In this document: positions 21,878 to 33,377 of the stretch, piece by piece
Position numbering within the stretch: the first letter of the stretch is position 1
How the letters are laid out: each line of letters opens with the position of its first letter
DNA from: Cryptomeria japonica
Taxonomy: Eukaryota; Streptophyta; Pinopsida; Cupressales; Cupressaceae
Direction of reading: 5' to 3'
DNA length: 64,000 bases
NCBI RefSeq assembly: GCF_030272615.1
Contig: NC_081407.1
Span: 139,194,897 to 139,258,896 of the forward strand
The notes under the pieces: generated by a model
The model's database searches: none
What the model saw: only the letters and a program-made list of their open reading frames with translations
What the model was told of the DNA's origin: nothing
Program-made: the position numbers and the translations under genes

Positions 21878-24800
21878 ATGGAGGATTCCAAATTCAAGGT
21901 CGAAAAGTTTAATAGCCAGAATTATCAGCTATGGAAAATGCAGATGGAGGATTACTTGTATCAAAAGGATTTGTGGAGGCCATTGGAAGGAAAGGCAAAG
22001 AAACCAACCACAATATCAGATGAAGAGTGGGACATTTTAGATAGAAAGGCACTGGGATCCATTCAATTGTGCCTTGCATCGTCTGTAGCATTCAATATAA
22101 CAGAAGCAAAAATGACTGTAGATTTGATGGCAACATTGGCTAAGTTGTATGAGAAACACTCGGCTTCGAATAAGGTATTTCTTATGAAGCGTTTGTTTAA
22201 TTTGAAAATGAGTGAGGGAGGATCTGTAGCGGAGCACTTAAATGAATTTAATACAATTACCAGTCAATTGTCTTCGATAAAAATTACCTTTGCAAAAGAG
22301 GTTAGGGCTCTCTTGATTTTATGTTTTTTGCCAGAAAGCTGGAATAGCTTGGTTATGGCTGTAAGTAACTTTGTCTCTGGTAAAAATACTTTGGTATTTG
22401 ATGATATTGTTGGTGTTATCCTAAGCGAGGAAATGCGAAGGAAAAGCACAGGTGAGACTTCAACATCATCGAGTAGTGTTTTGAATGTGGAGAACAGAGG
22501 AAGATCAAAGGAAAGAGGAAAAGGCCCTGGGAATAAGAAGTCACGAGGGAAGTCAAAGAAAGGACGCTCTCTATCTAGAGGAAAGAAAGATTGCTGGTAC
22601 TGCGGAAAGCCTGGTCATCTAAAGAAAGATTGTTGGTCTCAGAAAAACAAAGAAGGAGACAAAAATGAAAATGACAGTAAGGAAGCTAATATTGCAAGTA
22701 ATACTTTACAAGATGCTTTAATCTTATGTTTGGATAATGTTAATGATTCCTGGGTAATAGATTCTGGGGCTTCATTTCATGCTACACCCCATAAAAAATA
22801 TTTTCTAGATTATGTTCAAGGTGATTTTGGACAGGTATATTTGGGTGATGATGAGCCCTATCAAATTATTGGAAAAGGAAAGATAAAGATCAAGTTGCAG
22901 AATGGTAATGATTGGTTTCTGTAGGAGGTAAGACATGTTCCTAATTTAAGAAGAAATTTAATTTCTGCAGGGTAACTAGGTAGTGAAGGTTGCATAGTTA
23001 CCTTCTCAGACAGTATGTGGAAGGTCACTAAAGGATCATTAGTAGTAGCTAAAGGTGTGAAGGTAGGCACCTTATATCTATGTACTGGTAACACTTACTC
23101 TACCTTAGCTACTACAGATAAAGTTACTGCAGGGACAACAACAATAAATGTTGCAAGAACAGATTCGATAATGTGGCACCATAGGCTTAGGCACATGAGT
23201 GAGAAAGGGATGAAAATCCTTCACTCCAAAAATCTATTGCCAGGACTAAAGAAGATTGATTTAGAGTTCTGTGAAAACTGTGTTAATGGTAAACAGAAAA
23301 GAGTCAGATTTCTCAAGGTTGAGAAAGAGAAGAAGAGTGAGAAGTTAGAGCTTGTACATTCAGATGTATGGGGACTGGCTCAGGTATCTTCTCTTGGTGG
23401 CTCTTATTATTATGTTATTTTTATTGATGACTCAACCAGAAAAACATGGGTATATTTCCTAAAACAAAAATTAGATATTTTTGAAACTTTTAAGAAATGG
23501 AAAGCTTTGGTTGAGAATGAGACAGGAAAAAAGTTGAAGTGTCTCAAATCGGATAATGGAGATGAGTATTGCAGCAAAGCATTTGAAGATTACTGTTCCT
23601 TAAATGGGATTCGAAAGTAGAAGACAGTTCCAAGAACTCCATAGGAAAATGGTGTTTCAGAGAGAATGAATAGGACCATCATGGAACGTGCGAGGAGCAT
23701 GAGATTGCATGCTGGATTGCCCTTACATTTTTGGGCAGATGTTGTACATACTGTTGTCTATTTGATAAATAGAGGACCTTCAACCCCTTTGGATGGTGGT
23801 ATTCCAGAGGAGGCATGGACTGGTAAAAAGGTAAATTATTCTTTTCTAAAAACTTTTGGTTGCGAAGCTTTTGTCCATGTTGATAAAGAAAACAGAACCA
23901 AGCTTGATGCTAAATCTCAGAAATGTACCTTCATTGGATATGGGATAGATGAATATGGCTATCGGTTATGGGATTTTGAAAATAAGAAAATAATTAGAAA
24001 TAGAGATGTTATATTCAATGAGAAGGTTGTGTATAAAGAACAGATGGAGGAAAAGAAGCATGAATAGGACAAACAAGAATATGTGGTGTTGGATGAGATT
24101 CCTGAAAATGAAATGCCACAGGTACCTGATGCTCAGCAACAACAGATTGTCCCACAAACTCCTGCAAGTGTTAGACATTCTACGAGGACAAGTAGACCCC
24201 CTGAAAGATTTTCTCCTTCTTTGTATTCTATTTTATTAACGGATTCTAGTGAACCAAAAGAATATGAAGAAGTAATGCAGGTGGATGCCAAACAACAGTG
24301 GCAACTAGGCATGAAAGAGGAGATGGACTCCTTGATGAAAAATAAGACTTGGGACTTAGTCCCTTTACCTGCAGAAAAAAGAGCCTTGCCTAACAAATGG
24401 GTTTATCGGCTGAAGGAGGAGGAAGGAGGTCAGAAAAGATATAAGGCCAGACTTGTGGTAAAAGGTTTTGCACAGAAAAAGGGTATAGATTATGATGAAA
24501 TATTTTCTCCAGTTGTAAAAATGACTTCAATTAGAACTGTACTTAGTCTTGTGGCTGTAGATGATTTACATCTTGAACAATTAGATGTCAAAATAGCTTT
24601 TCTCCATGGAGATTTGGAGGAGGAAATTTACATGTTGCAACCACAGGGATATGAGGTCAAAGGTAAGGAGAACTTGGTGTGCAGGTTGAAGAAAAGTCTG
24701 TATGGCCTAAAGCAAGCACCCCGACAATGGTATTTAAAATTTAATAGTTTCATGGCTGAACACGATTATCATAGATGTCATTCTGATGATTGTGTATATT

Positions 24801-25804
24801 TTAAGAGATTTGATAATGGCAATTATATTATCCTTTTGCTTTATGTTGATGACATGCTTGTTGCTGGGTCTAACATGCAACATATAAATGATCTTAAACA
24901 GAAATTAGCCAGGTCATTTGCTATGAAGGATTTGGGTGCAGCTAAGCAAATTCTCGGTATGAGGATTACACAGGACAGGAAAAATAGAACTTTGAATTTG
25001 TCCCAAAGTGAGTATATAAAGAAGGTGTTGAAAAGATTTAACATGCAGGATGCAAAAGCAGTTAGTACACCTTTGGCTAGTCATTTCAAATTGACTAAGG
25101 AGATGTGCCCAAAGGCACAGGAAGAGGTTAATAAAATGTCTAACATCCCATATTCATCAGCTGTTGGCAGTCTGATGTATGCAATGGTATGCACAAGGCC
25201 AGATATTGCACATGCAGTGGGAGTTGTAAGCAGGTTTATGAGTAATCCGGGTATGGAACATTGGAATGCTGTGAAATGGATTCTTCGGTATTTGAAAGGA
25301 ACTGCTACGAAGGCATTATGTTTCAAAGGATCTAATGCTGCTCTAAGTGGATTTGTTGACTCTGATCTGGCAGGTGATATTGATTCACGGAGGAGTACTA
25401 TAGGGTATGTTTTTACTATAGGGGGAACTATAGTCAGTTGGATTTCTAGGTTGCAAAAGGTTGTTGCACTTTCAACCACTGAAGCTGAGTATGTTGCTGC
25501 TACAGAAGCCAGCAAAGAGATGATTTGGTTGCAATGTTTTCTAAAGGAATTGGGTCAGACACAAGAGGATAGCCCATTGTATACTGATAGCCAGAGTGCC
25601 ATTCATCTTGCGAAGAACTCTGCTTTTCATTCAAGGACAAAGCACATTCAGCTTAGGTACCACTTCATCCGGACTATTTTGGAGGAGGGTCAGTTACAGC
25701 TTAAGAAGATTCACACAAGTGAGAATCCTGCTGATATGTTCACAAAGGCATTTCCACAGGAGAAGCTGATTTCTTCATCAGTTTCTGTTGGTCTTCTTGA
25801 TTGA
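21878..25804 (+). pseudogene. copia-2 gag-pol, single frame with five nonsense codons
   Basis: Starts MEDSKFKVEKFNSQNYQLW at 21878 and ends at the TGA at 25802-25804, all in one frame (1,309 codons with the stop). Order: gag; CCHC knuckle CWYCGKPGHLKKDC (about 22600-22635); protease WVIDSGASFHAT (about 22750); GAG-pre-integrase (23170-23300); integrase core (D in HSDVWG, D in KSDNGDEY, about 23350-24000); reverse transcriptase with LLYVDDMLVAG (24836-24868); RNase H with ALSTTEAEY and YTDSQSAIHL. The only breaks are TAG at 22922, 23618, 23642 and 24065 and TAA at 22973. Three fall where glutamine is conserved or likely (ISAGQ, PQQNG). No frameshift. Tnt1/Tork-like by motif content. Confidence 0.95.
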
Positions 25805-25880
25805 TAATTGTGGAATTTATACCAGTCAAGTCCTAGTGTTTTATCCAGCGGATGTTGCATGTACAGTGGTGTCGTGTAGT

Positions 25881-25939
25881 TTCAGTCTCCAAGTGGGAGA
25901 TTGTTCAGTGTGGAGCTTGATCAGTCTCCAAGTGGGAGA
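25881..25939 (+). repeat. Duplicated polypurine tract of copia-2
   Basis: CAGTCTCCAAGTGGGAGAT occurs twice, about 42 bases apart (about 25883-25901 and 25922-25940). The second copy abuts the 3' LTR, as a working polypurine tract must. Confidence 0.75.
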
Positions 25940-26404
25940 TATTTGAAATATGGTGACTGATCAGCAAAGTACTGTACACTCAGCACGTATCCTTGTTGGG
26001 GTCCGAGGCCAGGCCGGGCCCCGGGCAGGGGTTCGGGGGTGGCAGCCCCCGAGAAAAGTGGGGGTTCGGGGGCGACAACCTTCGAGAAAAATTCTTTTGC
26101 TGTTTTTGTTGATGAAAACTGACATTGTAATAAAACCCTAAAAAAGGCCGACTTTGTTTTGTTGCCCTAAAAATGCATGTTATAAGTGGCTGGGATGCTT
26201 AAGGCATTGTAAGGTTGATGTACTATTTTTGCTGGATAATAAGAAAGATTGGACGACTGTGTATGGTGGACGTAACCCATTCTGGGTGAACCACGTTAAA
26301 TCTCTATGTTATCTGTGTCCTATTTTATTTCTTTATCTTTTGTATTTAAATCTGCATATAATTGTTAGTTCATATTTGTTTTGGATCTGCTTGAAACCCT
26401 AACA
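25940..26404 (+). repeat. copia-2 3' LTR
   Basis: 465 bp. The first bases read TATTTGAAAT rather than TGTTGAAAT. Ends CCTAACA directly before the CAGGG duplication. Confidence 0.93.
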
Positions 26405-26409
26405 CAGGG

Positions 26410-26548
26410 CAGCTTGTGCCTCCACTTTGGCATTGTTGTCAAAGGGGGAGAAGATGTGAAGCAGAGAAGATATCTACAAAAATTGGGGGAGAAGATGTGA
26501 AGTGGAGAGATATCTTTGTATATTGCCATCAATGCCAAAGGGGGAGAT
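26410..26548 (+). other. copia-1 3' end with three purine tracts
   Basis: Resumes copia-1 after copia-2. AAAGGGGGAGA, TTGGGGGAGA and AAAGGGGGAGA occur at about 26442, 26484 and 26537. The last abuts the 3' LTR and is the expected plus-strand primer. GAAGATGTGAAG follows each of the first two, showing local duplication. Confidence 0.75.
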
Positions 26549-28078
26549 TGTTGGCATTATGTGAACCGATATGAGGACATAATGACATTGTATGTTGTCA
26601 TTGATGTCAATATGTTGAAGAGGTGAGAACCAGCAAATGAGAAAATCAGCATAACACCATGAACCGGCATTTGTGCCAAAGTGAAGCGGTGTGCTTATTC
26701 AAGGTGATCCGGTATATGGTTATGGGAACCAGCACATGGAAGCGTTGTATGACTACCGGTTGGTAGTCTCAACTTTAGGGTTTCTGGTTGAAGTGCTTCA
26801 AGCCTATGTGGCCCAACCGGTGACATTGTGTGATGAGTTAGCATTGTAACAAAGAACAGATCATGTTGCCATGTTGGCCTTGTGCACGTGAAGGATCTTG
26901 CATGAAGGAGATTGTTCCTATCTACCTCACGAATGTGCAAAGTCTATAAAATGGTGATAACATGTGATGGGTTATCAGCCGCCATGAAATAGGTGAAAAT
27001 GGTCGATGGAGAATGTCTTGAGATTGGATCAAGACTGTTGCAATTAATGTAGTGTTCTCAATAGTCAGGATTGAACCGTTTTAATTCCTTAACCTAACAA
27101 GTTCAGGGTTTAGGGTTTATGCTACCGACCTATCTGTTTTCCTATAAGGTTGATGTTGTGTCTCTTTTTGAGGTTGTTGGCAAAAGTTGTGTGTGTGTAT
27201 CCAAGAGAAGGGATACGTGATTCTTGCCAGACCAAAATGAGAGAAGTGATACCTGCAGAGTGTAAGTGCAGAAGGTGAATATGACCTTAAGAGGATCTGC
27301 ATTGGCATTGAGTGTTGTTACCAGATCATTGTAATACCTATTGATCTCTAACCACCTCAACAGTTGGAAAATCTCTTAACAAGGTAGCCTTAATCGGCTT
27401 GTTGTAAATCCTTTAACAGGGTAATTCAAAGCTATTGAGTTTAAAATCCTTTAGCTATTGAGTTCTTGAAATCCTCTAACAGGTAACCTTTAACAGGGTT
27501 TAACCCTTAATCGGGTATTGTAGCCATCCCTTAACCGGGTGATCTCTAACAGGATCGGTTCCTAGCAGAACCTATTGTATGTCTCTAACCGGACAAGGCT
27601 CCTAACAGAGCGGACTTCTAAAGAGTTCAAAAATAGCTTGTGGGTATTCATCCCCATCGTGGTTTTTTCCAATTGGGTTTCCACGTGAAAAATGTGTGTC
27701 ATGTGTGATGCTTTCATCTTGTGATGCTTTGCTATTGTCTATCAAGCATATGATGGTTTTGTGTTTTATGCCTGTCAATAAAACATATTGAACTAGTTGT
27801 TATTATAATCTGATGATAGATTACCTGTTTATGCATAAGGGAGAAATGGTAGGGTAGTCTTGAGGTGAGTGAAAAGCTAAGAGAGTAACCGGTTAATGCT
27901 TGTCTCAGTCATTCTTAGTTTTACCAGTTGCACTCTATTTCAAACCGATGTCACTGTTTGCCAGTCACTTGAAGTGTCTGTTGTCAGACCAGTTTAGGAC
28001 TGTATTTTTGGCTGTACTAATTCACCCCCCCCCCTCTCAGTACCGGATTAGTACTTTCATTTCATCATTGAGTTATCG
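26549..28078 (+). repeat. copia-1 3' LTR
   Basis: TGTTGGCATT...GTTATCG, homologous to 12501-14039. The terminal CA has become CG. A TATA box (TATAAAATGG) lies at about 26945-26954 and a telomere-like repeat at 27105-27118. Confidence 0.92.
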
Positions 28079-28292
28079 GAAAGATTGCCGCAAATGTCGT
28101 TGGAATGTTAGGATTTACCCTGAATCTATGGTCATTGTTGATAATATCCTCCCCCATAATTTCATGAATAGCCCTAACCGATAAATCATCTAAGTGGTTT
28201 AAGAGCCTATGCCACCTTTCTGGTTTAACCTTACCCTTAAACACCATCATCCTATTCTCTACCTTAGGAAAAGGCACAATATGTGACTCCAT
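28079..28292 (-). pseudogene. Broken unknown ORF, upstream half (split by copia-1)
   Basis: The minus-strand frame MESHIVPFPKVENRMMV... reads toward copia-1 and, with the insertion removed, continues into 12500-12212. That restoration confirms the copia-1 right boundary. It has KPERWHRLLNHLDDLS-type sequence without a motif I can name. The gene extends no further upstream with certainty. Confidence 0.5.
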
Positions 28293-29267
28293 TGATAGCA
28301 GACACTACAATTCAAGGAAAGTTTGCATAAAACAAAGGTAGTCCATCCTATTTAATAGCCAAAGCTGGTGCAGATTATTAATGGCAATAAATTCTCACGT
28401 TAAGTGAGTAGTCCCTCAAGAAGTATGGGTGATGATGAAGATCTACTTAATCTAGTCACCTTGTAAAGATCATCATAAGTCGCTAGCTACACATGTTAAT
28501 ACTATTATCGAGGGCACTTTATCAAGACCATTACTTGTAAGGGTGGGTATAATATATGACATATTTTATTAATTAAAGGGGCCATTGCATATTATAGTTA
28601 GATCATTCCTTTAGCTGTCTCTTTTCTTCCAATATTTCTACCCAATTCTAACCATCCCCTAGGTTTACAATATTATCGACCTTATCGATGCCTTCGCTTT
28701 ACATACGATTTATAGTCTAATCTTTTAAAGCCTTTGAGAGAGGCAATAGCCCTTCTTATGTGGCCATTTGAATATTTATTAGGTTTAATTCATTCCATAA
28801 AATCATAAATAATGATTGCCAAATCTCCATCCATTTCCTATTCTCCGATTATAAGTTTTTTCCTCAGAAGAGACCTTCATTGAGTGTTTGAATTTCTGCC
28901 ATATTATTAGTTTCTAATCTAAAAGGTTTACTTAAATCTGGAAATTATCGATCCATCCTGTCTATATAAGTATATATGTAAATATATAAATGTATATATA
29001 TACCCACCATAAGAACAAAGCCATAGATAACAAAACCAACCCATTATCCTATTAAGATCAGCTAAGTTACTATTAATAGTTAGAAGGACTATGTCTAAAA
29101 GGAGGTTGTGTCATCCCTTGTTAATACAAACGGATATCCTCTATACCCTTGTTTGAATATTTGTCTATATTTCTCTCAGTTTTACTAATTTACAATTTTT
29201 TCTATGACTGCCCTGCTCTCCCAAATCTTGATCTTGCTAAGGATTTGAGATTCTCACCAGGCTCCCT
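28293..29267. other. No gene recognised; possible LINE 3' untranslated sequence
   Basis: Includes a TA-rich run (about 28965-29010, repeated ATATATAAA). The part nearest 29267 is probably the 3' untranslated region of the LINE fragment on the minus strand. No poly(A) tail was found to fix its end. Confidence 0.4.
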
Positions 29268-30430
29268 CACTACATAATGTTGTTCCCATCTGCCCCCATA
29301 TTCACTAGTTCATCTACATGGGAGTTTCCCTCTCTATATATGTGGTTGAATATTGTCTTCATGAATGGTTGGACTAAGTATAGGGCTCTTGTTAGTATTG
29401 CATTAAGCCTCTAGTTTGGCATAGATTTTTTTCTTAAAGCATTAATCATAATTGTAAAATCGCCTTCAATGGCTAGTTTCTCCACCTTCATATCTTTACA
29501 TATGAGAAGCCCTTCCACAAGCGCCATCAACTCATCCATGTTATTAGTCTCAATACCAATTGGTTTTGCTAACCTTGCCACCTCTGTTCCATTTGAATTG
29601 TGAAGACAACATCTTATGCCAGCTTGACCTGAGTTACCACATGATGCACCATCGAAGTTGAGCTTGAACCACATGGGGGGGAATATTAAGCCTAGTCCAT
29701 CTACCCCTCATCTTCTCATCCTAGCAAGTCATCTTAACCATCATTTTTTGTTGATTCATAATCCTATTGTTCACAATTTCAATGATGGCAACCTCAATTT
29801 TATTTTTTATATGTTCCCATCTCATCTTCTTATCCTTGAATACGTGTCTATTTTGTTCCTTCCATATCTCACATATAACAATAGAGGGCTCAACTATCCA
29901 TAGACTACCATACAAACAACTTCTCTTTATGACAGACCAAGCTTGGAACATACTCAAGATGGAATTGGGAAAAGTTGAGCTCCATCCCAACTTGTTGCAA
30001 AGCCACATCCAACAATGGTTAGAGAACTTACAAGTCAGTAATATATGATCTACATCCTCCTCTTCCTCTTCACAAAGTGGGCATCTACTTGGTCCCTCAT
30101 AACCCATTTTTTTAAACATGATAGCTATTAGGATCCTGTTATGTAAAGCCAGCCATGAAAACATGTCAGCCTTAGGTGAATAATTCTTATCCTAGCATAA
30201 TTCCAGCAGAATATTATTCTTGGGCCTTAACTGTCTCCTAACAAGGTAGTTATACCCATCCTTAGTGTTGTAGTCTCCAGATTTTGAGCCATCCCAAACC
30301 AGTTTATCAACCTTAGAGTGAAAGAAAATATTCCTATTTCCAATGATCCTAGTGATATCTTCTTTTTCCCTGTCCAGGATGTTAATGTTAGATAAGGATT
30401 TCCATCTCCATCCTTTAGTGATTAAAATTT
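29268..30430 (-). pseudogene. 3' end of an L1-type LINE ORF2 (zinc-binding and RNase H domains)
   Basis: The minus strand carries the tail typical of plant LINE ORF2: a linker (VDKLVWDGSKSGDYNTKDGY, about 30330-30240); the reverse-transcriptase zinc-binding domain (MFSWLALHNRIL then CPLCEEEEEDVDHILLTC, 30164-29990); and an RNase H domain (WFKLNFDGASCGNSGQAGI at 29671, MDELMALVEGL, HIYREGNSHVDELVNMGADG) ending at a stop near 29268. Stops occur near 30180, 29720 and 29411. The endonuclease and reverse transcriptase are missing, as in a 5'-truncated insertion. Confidence 0.85.
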
Positions 30431-30742
30431 CCCAATGTTACATATAATAATTTCCTATAAAAATATTGCTTTACCCAAAGTGTGGTATTCTATTTTAAGA
30501 TGGATCACAAATTTATAAAACATTAAATAGTTTATGCAAGGTGTATAATAAATTTCCCAACAAATCATGGATTCACATGAGATAAAAAACTTCATGGGAA
30601 ACCCTTTCAAGAAAAAAATCCACTAGATAAAGGCCATTAATAATTGTATTATTAATAAAGATATATCCAATATTATAGGTTATTTTGGCATAGTACCAAC
30701 CTATAGACCAATAGTATATAACCTCATACTAAGACTTCACAC
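30431..30742. other. No gene recognised
   Basis: AT-rich flank of the LINE fragment, ending in CACAC at 30738-30742, the left target duplication of the solo LTR. Confidence 0.5.
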
Positions 30743-32303
30743 TGTAGGCATCTAAAAATAGTCAAAGCTTGTGGTGTCATACTTTAACATGTCTTTGTGA
30801 CCTTATTTTAGGGTTTTCGCATCTTAGTAACATTTCTTCTATGTCACATATTCAATCTTTTATCATTTGTTGACATCTTGTCATTCTTCTGCATTTCTTC
30901 CCTATTCGATTATGATTCTCTTAAATTTCAATTAGGTCTTGTCAATATCATTTTCTAATTGAGATAAATGGTCATCATCAGCTTATCATGTCAATTGGAT
31001 GACATCAACCCTAATCGGTGTCAAATTAGGGTTTTGTCCTAAATCTTTATCATTTTCAATCAGTTATCAATCATCCTTGATCAATTGTCAATCATTTTGG
31101 ATCATTTTGAATCCCTTTCAATCTTCAATTATCACCATCATCAATCTTTAATCAATTTGCAATCGATTCGTCATCGGTCCTTGTCAATCTTTATCAAAGG
31201 CAACCTTCATCAAATACACCTTTTATCAATATTTGATCGATTTGTCATTGATCTCAATCAACCATCAATCTTTGTCAATTTTGGATCAATTATTCATTGA
31301 TCCTTTGTCATTTATCCTTTATCAATCGAATCCTTTGTCATATGTTACCAATTCGTCATTGGTCTTTGTCAATCAATGTCATCTAAATTATCAAGTCCTT
31401 GTCAATTATCCTTTTGATCATGATTATTGTCATGTATTCATTGCTTTAATCATGTCAAGACCTAATTTCATTTCTAGTCCATCTTATAAGGTTTGATGAT
31501 TAATTCATTTGATCCTTTCAAACTCTTTCCTTTAGGTTAAATGAATTTATACATTTATCGTAAGTGTCCTATGTCACAATTAAATTAATTATTTAATTAG
31601 CTAATTAGTTTCCCTCCTTTTTTGAGCTAATTAATAAATGAAATTTATTAATTATTGTCACCTAATTTTCTAATTTTCCTTTTCCACCTAATTCTCTCCT
31701 AACATTTCCCACTAATTTCTTCTCTAATTTGCCTCCCCTTTTTATGCTCAATTTGTCATTAAATAAATGAGCAAATTTTGAGGATAACTTGTCATAACCA
31801 AGTGGTTATTTTCCCTCTCTATCATGTCATAATTGGTGAGCACAATTTGCTCTCATTAATTTGTCATAATTTTTACATAGAAGGTTGTCATATCAATTTT
31901 CCATTCAATTATGTCATAATCATGCCAATTTTGAATTCAATTGCCTCTTTCGAATTGCTCATTCCAATTTGATGCCTTCATCAATTTATCTATAAATTGA
32001 GCTCTTTTTTCGATCAATGCTAACCATGCTTTGAGTATCATTATGTTGTGATTTTTATCATGTAATAAACTTGCTTTTAACTTGCATTTGTTCTTGTAGG
32101 TGAGATCCACACATCCAATTTGAAGGAGAAAGGAGGACAATGGATAATCATGGAGGAGACATCTTTATTGGTTTGCATTTACTTTGATTGTCTTGTCTTC
32201 ATAACTCTATTGATTGAATTAGGATTTGATTTCATAAGCTTGTTAGGTTTTGTGGCTGCCTCATTATATTCTTTTGATTCTTATTCTTGAATTCCTAGTT
32301 ACA
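30743..32303 (+). repeat. Solo LTR, TGTAGACACC-like group
   Basis: Starts TGTAGGCATCTAAAA and ends GTTACA, 1,561 bp. The same five bases lie on both sides: CACAC at 30738-30742 and 32304-32308 (low complexity, so not decisive alone). A TATA box (CTATAAATTGAG) at 31990-32001 sets plus orientation. No internal retroelement sequence follows, so it is most likely a recombination remnant. Confidence 0.65.
30840..31470. repeat. Dense cluster of TCAAT/GATCAAT motifs in the solo LTR U3
   Basis: Dozens of overlapping TGTCAAT, GATCAAT, ATCAATC and CATTGATC motifs fill this stretch at short, irregular spacing, unlike the U3 of the sister LTRs in this window. It lies wholly upstream of the TATA box. Confidence 0.6.
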
Positions 32304-32308
32304 CACAC

Positions 32309-33093
32309 CTTTAGGATATAACACTAACACAAATTTGCATCTATACGATTAAATAGATATAATCATATTCATGGAATATTGACCATCTAATTATTTAATT
32401 ACCACATAGAATATTAACAATCACATAACCATCTCATGAACATGCCATAATATTGGAAATGACACACATTACACATAACATGATCTTTCAATGTTGACCA
32501 CCATGCCTAATGAGCTACTATTGCTCACTACTAGTCAAAGGTTGTTGAACTCCATCTCTTAAAGTATGTACATGTCTTCCTATAGCATAGCCAAAAATTT
32601 ATCATGTATTATAATAATAGAAACAAACACTTAACATATACAAGTTGTATAGTATACCTCTAAGAAACATATAGGACATCATCATGCTTCTAGAAATCAC
32701 TATATGTACTCCAAAAAATTACAAGTGTACCGAGATTGTCATACACAATTATAGTGGCATAGTTGCAATTATGTATTGTGAGTTATAAAAATGATTTACA
32801 ACTGGTATTATAGTAACCCTAGACTAATAAGCCACCATGGTAAACTACAACATGTAACTCATTGAAGTATTATAAATATTACCATAAATATTTACCAATC
32901 TATAAACAAACAAAGTTTATCAACTTCACCACTAGGAACTAAACCATGAATTCTTTGTGGATGAATACCATACCAAAGTTCCAAGACTACACTCAATAAT
33001 ATAATAAAATACATTAATCACTAAGCAATAAAAAAACCATAAATATAAGAAAACATATTTAACACAAATATTCTACTTTGGAAACCCCTTATG
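32309..33093. other. No gene recognised
   Basis: AT-rich sequence between the solo LTR and the truncated 3' LTR of the Tat-like element, with no ORF or repeat that I can support. Confidence 0.5.
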
Positions 33094-33362
33094 AGAAAAT
33101 GTGCTTTGAAGGTTGAAATTAGGACTTTATTAGGATTAAATTAAGATAAAATAAAAGGGAGCGCACCTAGGATTAAGGGTCCAATTTTATGATATGTGAA
33201 TTGATGAGAGATGACTTTAGATTTAATTAAATTAATAATAATAATTAAATACCCAAAGAATCCTTATAAAATCAAAATGCAATGGTACACACTAAGGCAG
33301 GAGCTAACCTAAGCATGGAATTAGACAAATCTAATTAAGGGTGTATAATTTATGATGCTACA
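33094..33362 (-). repeat. Truncated 3' LTR of the Tat-like element
   Basis: Homologous over about 265 bases to 48520-48782 (both hold GAAGGTTGAAATTAG and CCTAAGCATGGAATTAGACAA). Homology stops abruptly at about 33094, so most of the LTR is lost or replaced. Confidence 0.85.
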
Positions 33363-33377
33363 TTTAGCCCCCACTTT
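33363..33377 (-). other. Polypurine tract of the Tat-like element
   Basis: AAAGTGGGGGCTAAA on the minus strand, directly before the 3' LTR start TGTAGCATC. Confidence 0.8.

Larger units (their letters stand above)
21354..26404 (+). mobile_element. Ty1/copia element copia-2 (Tnt1-like), complete
   Basis: LTRs at 21354-21817 and 25940-26404, TGGTATCAGAGC primer-binding site, one gag-pol frame, and a duplicated purine tract. The 5 bp target duplication is perfect: CAGGG at 21349-21353 and 26405-26409. It sits in the 3' untranslated part of copia-1 and is therefore younger than it. The LTRs differ at roughly 30 places by eye, mostly transitions and concentrated in their GC-rich first 150 bases. 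Confidence 0.95.
12501..28078 (+). mobile_element. Ty1/copia element copia-1, complete but interrupted
   Basis: Two long LTRs (12501-14039 and 26549-28078) bound a primer-binding site, a gag-pol frame and polypurine tracts. The flanking five bases are GAAGG (12496-12500) and GAAAG (28079-28083), one transition apart. Two later insertions inflate it to 15.6 kb: 17588-20628 and 21354-26404, each with a perfect 5 bp duplication. Subtracting them leaves about 7.5 kb. The FVDD reverse transcriptase motif and the CDNTSAI RNase H motif suggest a SIRE-like copia lineage (tentative). Confidence 0.92.

Noticed and set aside
28965-29010. TA-rich run as a possible origin or matrix attachment site
   Set aside because: Short, low complexity and without supporting motifs.
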